Shown here: positions 5,725 to 9,573 of the stretch, one piece after another
How the letters are laid out: each line of letters begins with the position of its first letter
How positions within the stretch are numbered: the stretch's first letter is position 1
NCBI GenBank assembly: GCA_031257795.1
Contig: JAIRNW010000048.1
Coordinates: 1-9,573, forward strand
DNA length: 9,573 bases
Source: Holosporales bacterium
GTDB lineage: Bacteria; Pseudomonadota; Alphaproteobacteria; BNTO01
Reading direction: 5' to 3'
Notes under the pieces: generated by a model
Seen by the model: the letters and a program-made list of their open reading frames with translations, nothing else
What the model was told of the DNA's origin: nothing
Database searches by the model: none
Translations under genes and position numbers: made by a program

Positions 5725-5820
5725 ATTTCGAACCTGAAAACCCGGATTTTTCTCAACTCGGATGCCGCAATCTATCTGTGGAAAACACCTGAGAGTCATG
5801 TAAGATGAGTATAGAGAGCA
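5719..5820 (+). repeat. Family B repeat, right copy
   Basis: ATATACATTTCGAACCTGAA, ACCCGGATTTTTC, CCGCAATCTATC, CACCTGAGAGTCATG and GAGTATAGAGAG match the reverse complement of 4516-4609. It ends one or two bases before the ptsP stop codon, so it forms the 3' border of ptsP. Read on the plus strand it would encode YIHFEPENPDF. The left copy keeps a similar reading, IHFEHENQDF, before a stop, so B could be a remnant of coding DNA. Confidence 0.75.
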
Positions 5821-5821
5821 G

Positions 5822-7855
5822 CTAGAAGACCTCTACTGCATATTTCTTGGAAAAATGCTGCAAAACCTCGCGCACGTCCACGGCGTTTTTATACCGATTG
5901 CGCTCTCCGGAATGCAGCTCGTAGGGATCGGCCCTCAAGGACTCGAACAGTGGAGCCAACGCCATCAGCGGCAGAGACTGTATCATCCTCGAGATGTGCG
6001 GCACCGCGTTCGGAGAAACAGAGAGCCGCCGCACACCAAGGGCAAGCAGAGCCATGGCAGATAGTGGATTCCCCGCCATCTCCCCGCAAACGTGCGCGTT
6101 TATGGAATACTTTTGCAGCTGCCGCATTATATTCCCGATGAATTTCAAAAACGTTGGGGCAAGCACATTTTGCGACAATCTTTTGTGGTCATCGATACGA
6201 TTTGCCGCGAAAAAGAATTGGAAAAGGTCGTTCGTTCCTATCGCCGCAAAATCAATGGAGTATTGAATTTTTTCAATCTGATACGCAATGGCCGGCACTT
6301 CGATCATGATGCCAACTTTGATTTGGTGATTTATCGGGCGAGTGGGCTTGAGGGTCGCGGCGATAGAGCGCACTTCAGCCTCAATAATGGTTTTATAAAT
6401 TTTCAGCTCTATATAATCAGACACCAGCGGGATCAGTATATATACTGGAGCGTCCTGATAATTACTGAGAAACCGCGCTTTTAGCAGGGCGCGGATTTGC
6501 GTTTTAAAGAAGAAGCTGCGGTCGATCAGCGTTTTGTTTTGGGCCGTCAAAGAGGAGCTATGCTTGGAGTATTGCCGTTCATCTTGCAATGATGACTTTT
6601 GCACAGCCGGCAACACTTTGCGCAGAACTTCGTCGTAAAAAAAATTAGACTCCCTATCGTTCGCTATGTCTATCGTCCTGAAAACGACGGGCTTCTCCCC
6701 TGCAAGATTCATAATCTCCACGTATTGCTGCACTTGAGCATGTAGGTCCGTTGGCTCTTCGGGCAATAAAAACAAAATTTCCGTTCGAAACAAGCCAACC
6801 CCCTTCAACACGGGGTTGTGCAGTTGGCTCATGTCTTCCTTTATGTTTGCATTAATGTATATGTCAATTGGAATATCGTCTTTTGTGGTGGCTTTTGTGA
6901 ATTGGTCTGTTTGCTCCGCGAAACCTATACGCAGCGTTTTGCGCTGGATTCTCGTGGTTGTGCGATTGGATGGGAATATATATAAAGAGCTGGTATTCGC
7001 GTCGATGAGCATTGGGAGGTCGTTTGTCTTGAGGCTACGCTGGAAAAAAATGTTCCCAAGAGTCGGGATGTGTAGGGACCTCGCGACGATCGCTGTGTGC
7101 GATGTTGTGTTTTTATCTTGCAATAAAAGGCCGACGATGTTCTTGTTTTTGTAATAGAACAATAAGTCCATAGGACTTATATAAGAAGCAATAAGTATCA
7201 GTGGCGAATTATCAACCTCAATGTAGCCCTTCTCACAAAAAGTTTGCCGGTTCGTCGGATTGGACTCCAACAAAGCCTGCGGCTTTGATGGAAACCCGGC
7301 GTTGCTCGGTTCGAGCATGTAAATATTCGGTACATCATAGACATTCGCGACTTTTGCCTTTAAATTTTTGGCACTTGTTTCTTGCTCCCTTATATAAACC
7401 CGCAACTGCCTAAGCAAATACTGCAAGTCATAAAATCTAGTGTGCCAAAATGTGTCTGACTTGATTTTTGCCTTGAAATCCCTGGCCATACACTCTGTTG
7501 CTTCAAACGCCGTTTTTCCAAACTCAACAAACTTGAGCAACTCTTGCTGCAGGATCTTGTCCTCAACGAGCATCCTGTACACTTCTAAAATTTCGCACGC
7601 GTCCTCTGTCAGCAAAGTTGCGGCTTCCGCCAGCAAATCCACGATTCCGTTACGCAGAGATTGTATTGCGTTAAGGATTTTTTGCTTTTCGTTTTCCACA
7701 GAGACAACGTCGGCCGCCTGGCCTCTAGCAAGCGGCGTTGGTTCGTAGAAAAGGGAGCGGCCAATGGCCACTCCGTAGTGCAGTGTTTCCCCGACTATGA
7801 TGATTTCATCTCGGGGTTCGGCTAAAACACGTTTTTTGCTGGTTGCGCTTATCAT
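5822..7855 (-). CDS. ptsP: PEP-protein phosphotransferase (PTS enzyme I), GAF-less PtsP type, with in-frame repeat insert
   Basis: Enzyme I of the (nitrogen-type) phosphotransferase system, a cytoplasmic enzyme that autophosphorylates on His with PEP and passes phosphate to an HPr/NPr protein. 677 residues. Visible are the helical HPr-binding region (about 50-170), the phosphohistidine motif TTSHTAIVARS with His253, the PEP-binding barrel motifs GVGLFRTEILFL (Arg357) and FRTIDI, the metal-site strand VGIMIEVPA, AAIGTNDLFQF, and CGEMAGNP with active-site Cys590. There is no N-terminal GAF domain as in proteobacterial PtsP. The GGDK motif reads ANDR and the following NPxxGWR block is replaced by an unrelated stretch (about 400-448), so activity is not assured. 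Residues of about 183-213 are a repeat-derived insert in the linker between the helical and phosphohistidine domains. ATG 7855 has a promoter just upstream. NPr and EIIA genes are not in the window. Confidence 0.88.
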   Translation of the reverse strand: MISATSKKRVLAEPRDEIIIVGETLHYGVAIGRSLFYEPTPLARGQAADVVSVENEKQKILNAIQSLRNGIVDLLAEAATLLTEDACEILEVYRMLVEDKILQQELLKFVEFGKTAFEATECMARDFKAKIKSDTFWHTRFYDLQYLLRQLRVYIREQETSAKNLKAKVANVYDVPNIYMLEPSNAGFPSKPQALLESNPTNRQTFCEKGYIEVDNSPLILIASYISPMDLLFYYKNKNIVGLLLQDKNTTSHTAIVARSLHIPTLGNIFFQRSLKTNDLPMLIDANTSSLYIFPSNRTTTRIQRKTLRIGFAEQTDQFTKATTKDDIPIDIYINANIKEDMSQLHNPVLKGVGLFRTEILFLLPEEPTDLHAQVQQYVEIMNLAGEKPVVFRTIDIANDRESNFFYDEVLRKVLPAVQKSSLQDERQYSKHSSSLTAQNKTLIDRSFFFKTQIRALLKARFLSNYQDAPVYILIPLVSDYIELKIYKTIIEAEVRSIAATLKPTRPINHQIKVGIMIEVPAIAYQIEKIQYSIDFAAIGTNDLFQFFFAANRIDDHKRLSQNVLAPTFLKFIGNIMRQLQKYSINAHVCGEMAGNPLSAMALLALGVRRLSVSPNAVPHISRMIQSLPLMALAPLFESLRADPYELHSGERNRYKNAVDVREVLQHFSKKYAVEVF
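7217..7320 (-). repeat. H half-module inserted in frame within ptsP
   Basis: The minus strand reads GAGCAACGCCGGGTTTCC, AAAGCCGCAGGCTTTG, GACGAACCGG, then CAAACTTTTTGTGAG, in the same order as the long A copy at 863-1032. It carries a perfect 7-bp hairpin, CAAAGCC-TGC-GGCTTTG (7271-7287, plus strand). One stem pair differs from AAGTC-TGC-GACTT of the other copy by a compensatory change, C-G for T-A. The translated insert is GFPSKPQALLESNPTNRQTF, and reading continues without a stop on both sides. Confidence 0.8.
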
Positions 7856-7894
7856 GAATTATTCCACGTTAAAGTTTGTTGGCGTCATCACCTG

Positions 7895-7922
7895 TTTATA
7901 CCCAGTTTCAGAAAGTTTGCAA
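7895..7922 (-). promoter_or_regulatory. Predicted promoter of ptsP
   Basis: On the minus strand, TTGCAA (7917-7922) and TATAAA (7895-7900) are spaced by 16 bases, a good sigma-70-like match (four and five of six). Transcription would begin near 7888, about 33 bases before the ATG. This places ptsP in its own unit, separate from glmU, with the palindromic repeat at 7962-8084 between them. Confidence 0.55.
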
Positions 7923-7961
7923 GCAGCATCGCGCGATGAACTCGAAGACGGGGGCTGTGTA

Positions 7962-8084
7962 TATAGCCAGCCACAAGTGAATTGTGGGCAGGAGACACGT
8001 CGCGCAGAGGCGCAGCGTACTATGGGTACGTGAGCATTCGAGCAACTGATCGACGAACCAACAGTTCAGTCGTGGTTGGCTATA
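7962..8084 (+). repeat. Family A palindromic repeat overlapping the 3' end of glmU
   Basis: A complete compact copy of about 123 bp. Its arms are TATAGCCAGCCAC... at the left end and ...GTGGTTGGCTATA at the right end. They pair over about 27 bases with a few mismatches, and the outer 8 bp (TATAGCCA/TGGCTATA) are perfect. The core has GGGCAGGAGACACGTCGCGC, the hairpin CGTAC-TATGG-GTACG and GTGAGCATTCGAGCAAC. The right arm contains the glmU stop codon. Confidence 0.88.
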
Positions 8085-9457
8085 GAGCTTTTGCGCGCAA
8101 TCCACTCCGTATTATGCTTTTGTGGAGATCTGGTCAGGGCCAGTGTCTGCGCAGGAACGTCTTTTGTGATCACGCTCCCCGCTCCAATAACAGCCCCCTT
8201 CCCAATCTTCACCGGCGCCACTAACGCGACGTTTGCGCCAACGCTCGCGTCGTCTTCGATTACCGTTTCGTGTTTTTGTCTCCCATCATAATTACATGTG
8301 ATCGTTCCGGCCCCAACATTCACGTTCGCGCCGACACTCGCGTCTCCAATGTAAGACAAATGCTTCATTTTCGAACGATTCCCAATAAAACTCTTCTTTA
8401 CCTCCACAAAATTCCCAACGCAAACGCCTTCCCCTATCTCGCTGCCTCCCCTTATCCTTGCAAATGGACCGACCGTACTTCCGCGCCGGATCACGCAATC
8501 CTCCAAAAAGCAAAAAGGCAGAATCCTGGCTCCTTCCTCTATAACAACCCCTCTTCCGCACACGTTAAATGCGCCTATCTCGCAATTTGGGGCGATTTCC
8601 GTGTCGAACGATGGTTGAAACGTCTGAAAATCTTGGAAGACAACCCCATTATCTATAGCGCGTTTGATGAAAAGCTCCTTAAAAAAGAGGTTAACATTGC
8701 ATAGAGCTTCAGAGGTGTCGACGCCAGTAGCTTCCTTCTCTCCAACCTCGTAGTATACACAGTCAGCCCCATCACTGCACGCAAGCTCAATAACATCAGT
8801 GAGATAAATTTCGCGGCGCTGTGGCAAAGAAGGCAGCACTTTCCCCAAGAGTTTGCGAGAAAATCCGTACACCCCAACGTTTGCCAAGTCTATCTTCCTT
8901 TGTTCCTCCGTAGCTTCCTTAACCTCAACGATTTTAGCAACGCATTTAATGCGACTGTCTCGCCCAACACCCGAGCCGTGTTTGCACAAAACTAAACGCC
9001 CGTAAGTCGATTGTTCTGGCGAGCTGAGGCGCGCCGCCAAAAGCGCGATGTCGTGCTCATCATGCAGCACCTTCGCGAAATTTTCCGGCTGTATCAACGG
9101 AACATCTCCGCAGCAGACAAGAACCCTTTCAACCGCTCCATCCATCGCGCCCATCGCGACTTGCGTTGCATGCCCTGTTCCAAGAGGCTCCGGTTGCTCC
9201 ACGAACCGAGCATTAAACTCACTCAAATTTCTCGCAACTTCCGGCCAGTAAGCGCACGAAAACAACGCGCTCGACCCAACAACCATAATCCCATCGAGCC
9301 CAGGTACCTTAGAAAGACTGCGCACCACGCACTCCAGCAAAGCCCCGCCGCCAACGCGCCTCAGGACCTTCGGCATGGGTGCCACACCGCTCTTTGCGCA
9401 TGACGCATTAGCACGCGTTCCTCGCCCTCCAGCCAATATTACCGCGCACGTCTTCAT
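8066..9457 (-). CDS. glmU: Bifunctional N-acetylglucosamine-1-phosphate uridyltransferase / glucosamine-1-phosphate acetyltransferase
   Basis: Makes UDP-GlcNAc, precursor of peptidoglycan and lipid A, in two steps: acetylation of GlcN-1-P with acetyl-CoA and uridylation with UTP. 463 residues (E. coli 456). The N-terminal nucleotidyltransferase domain shows LAGGRGTR (8-15), PKVLRRVGG, QPEPLGTGHATQ, CGDVPLI, YGRLV and EIYLTDVIELA. The C-terminal left-handed beta-helix shows hexapeptide repeats and the acetyltransferase motif KMKHLSYIGDA with the catalytic His, then NVGAGTITCNYDG and SPQKHNTEW. The frame is open further upstream into a repeat, but ATG 9457 is preceded by AGAGGT at 9461-9466 and starts at the family N-terminus, MKTCAVILAGG. 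The final SIANHD and the TGA stop are encoded by a repeat arm and replace the usual tail. Expected to be fully functional. Confidence 0.96.
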   Translation of the reverse strand: MKTCAVILAGGRGTRANASCAKSGVAPMPKVLRRVGGGALLECVVRSLSKVPGLDGIMVVGSSALFSCAYWPEVARNLSEFNARFVEQPEPLGTGHATQVAMGAMDGAVERVLVCCGDVPLIQPENFAKVLHDEHDIALLAARLSSPEQSTYGRLVLCKHGSGVGRDSRIKCVAKIVEVKEATEEQRKIDLANVGVYGFSRKLLGKVLPSLPQRREIYLTDVIELACSDGADCVYYEVGEKEATGVDTSEALCNVNLFFKELFIKRAIDNGVVFQDFQTFQPSFDTEIAPNCEIGAFNVCGRGVVIEEGARILPFCFLEDCVIRRGSTVGPFARIRGGSEIGEGVCVGNFVEVKKSFIGNRSKMKHLSYIGDASVGANVNVGAGTITCNYDGRQKHETVIEDDASVGANVALVAPVKIGKGAVIGAGSVITKDVPAQTLALTRSPQKHNTEWIARKSSIANHD

Positions 9458-9488
9458 TGGACCTCTTTCGAAACCTTCAAAATCAGAA

Positions 9489-9573
9489 TTTTGGGAAGGA
9501 GACACGGAGCACAGAAGCGGAGCGTACTTAGATGTACGTGAGCATTCGAGCACCGGATCGACGTACCCAAAAA
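9489..9573 (+). repeat. Family A palindromic repeat upstream of glmU
   Basis: The core GGAGACACGGAGCACAGAAG, the hairpin CGTAC-TTAGAT-GTACG, and GTGAGCATTCGAGCACCGGA are followed by TCGACGTACCC. The outer arms TTTTGGG (9489-9495) and CCCAAAA (9566-9572) are perfect complements and differ from the GTGGG/CCCAC arms of other copies. The end of the element may lie beyond the window. It sits 31 bases upstream of the glmU start, so the glmU promoter must lie inside or beyond it. Confidence 0.85.

Noticed and set aside
5193..5792. Plus-strand open frame of 199 codons overlapping the lipoprotein gene.
   Set aside because: Shadow frame of the lipoprotein gene running on into the A and B repeats; no start signal.
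9458..9553. Upstream extension of glmU.
   Set aside because: It is repeat-encoded; ATG 9457 has a ribosome binding site and matches the normal GlmU N-terminus.
863..9573. CRISPR array.
   Set aside because: The repeats are scattered at gene borders, differ in length and have no regular spacers or cas genes.

Overview
This looks like a chromosomal segment from an alphaproteobacterium, probably a host-associated or intracellular one of the Holosporales/Rickettsiales kind. The class rests on the proteins: uS9 has the alphaproteobacterial N-terminal extension and the ending FQFSKR, the RNase D is the short form without an HRDC domain, and there is a Com1/DsbA-like lipoprotein and a PtsP-type enzyme I. 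The host-associated lifestyle is inferred from an aminopeptidase remnant, long spacers full of repeats, and palindromic repeats that run into reading frames, as Rickettsia palindromic elements do. The order and genus cannot be fixed from the sequence alone.

Layout. Positions 1-2611 are read on the minus strand: a 5'-truncated leucyl aminopeptidase fragment (pepA), rnd, rpsU and the rplM-rpsI operon. A 360-bp spacer (2612-2971) holds the rplM promoter, a repeat copy and a 9-bp dyad. It separates these genes from a plus-strand SDF-family (dicarboxylate/amino acid:cation symporter) gene at 2972-4174. A repeat-filled spacer (4175-4674) leads to a plus-strand lipoprotein with a DsbA-like fold that lacks CXXC. 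That gene converges on ptsP (5822-7855, minus), which follows glmU (8066-9457, minus). No rRNA, tRNA, CRISPR array or transposase gene was seen.

The main unusual feature is an interspersed palindromic repeat system. I count about ten copies of one mosaic family (called A here, with a separable half-module H) and two copies of a second family (B). The copies sit at gene borders: one supplies the stop codon and last residues of glmU, one abuts the start of rnd and a fragment spans its stop, one lies just after the rpsI stop, one follows the glmU start region, and one is inside ptsP in frame, adding about 30 residues. The outer arms differ between copies, but in each copy the two arms match each other, which points to selection on, or generation of, a folded DNA or RNA structure. 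The two B copies lie in inverted orientation on either side of the lipoprotein gene.

The genes themselves are mostly housekeeping: ribosomal proteins, RNA processing, UDP-GlcNAc synthesis for cell wall and LPS, and a nitrogen-type PTS enzyme I. Several have altered key residues: the symporter (ion and substrate ligands), the DsbA-like protein (no redox cysteines) and PtsP (no GAF domain, diverged PEP-binding region).
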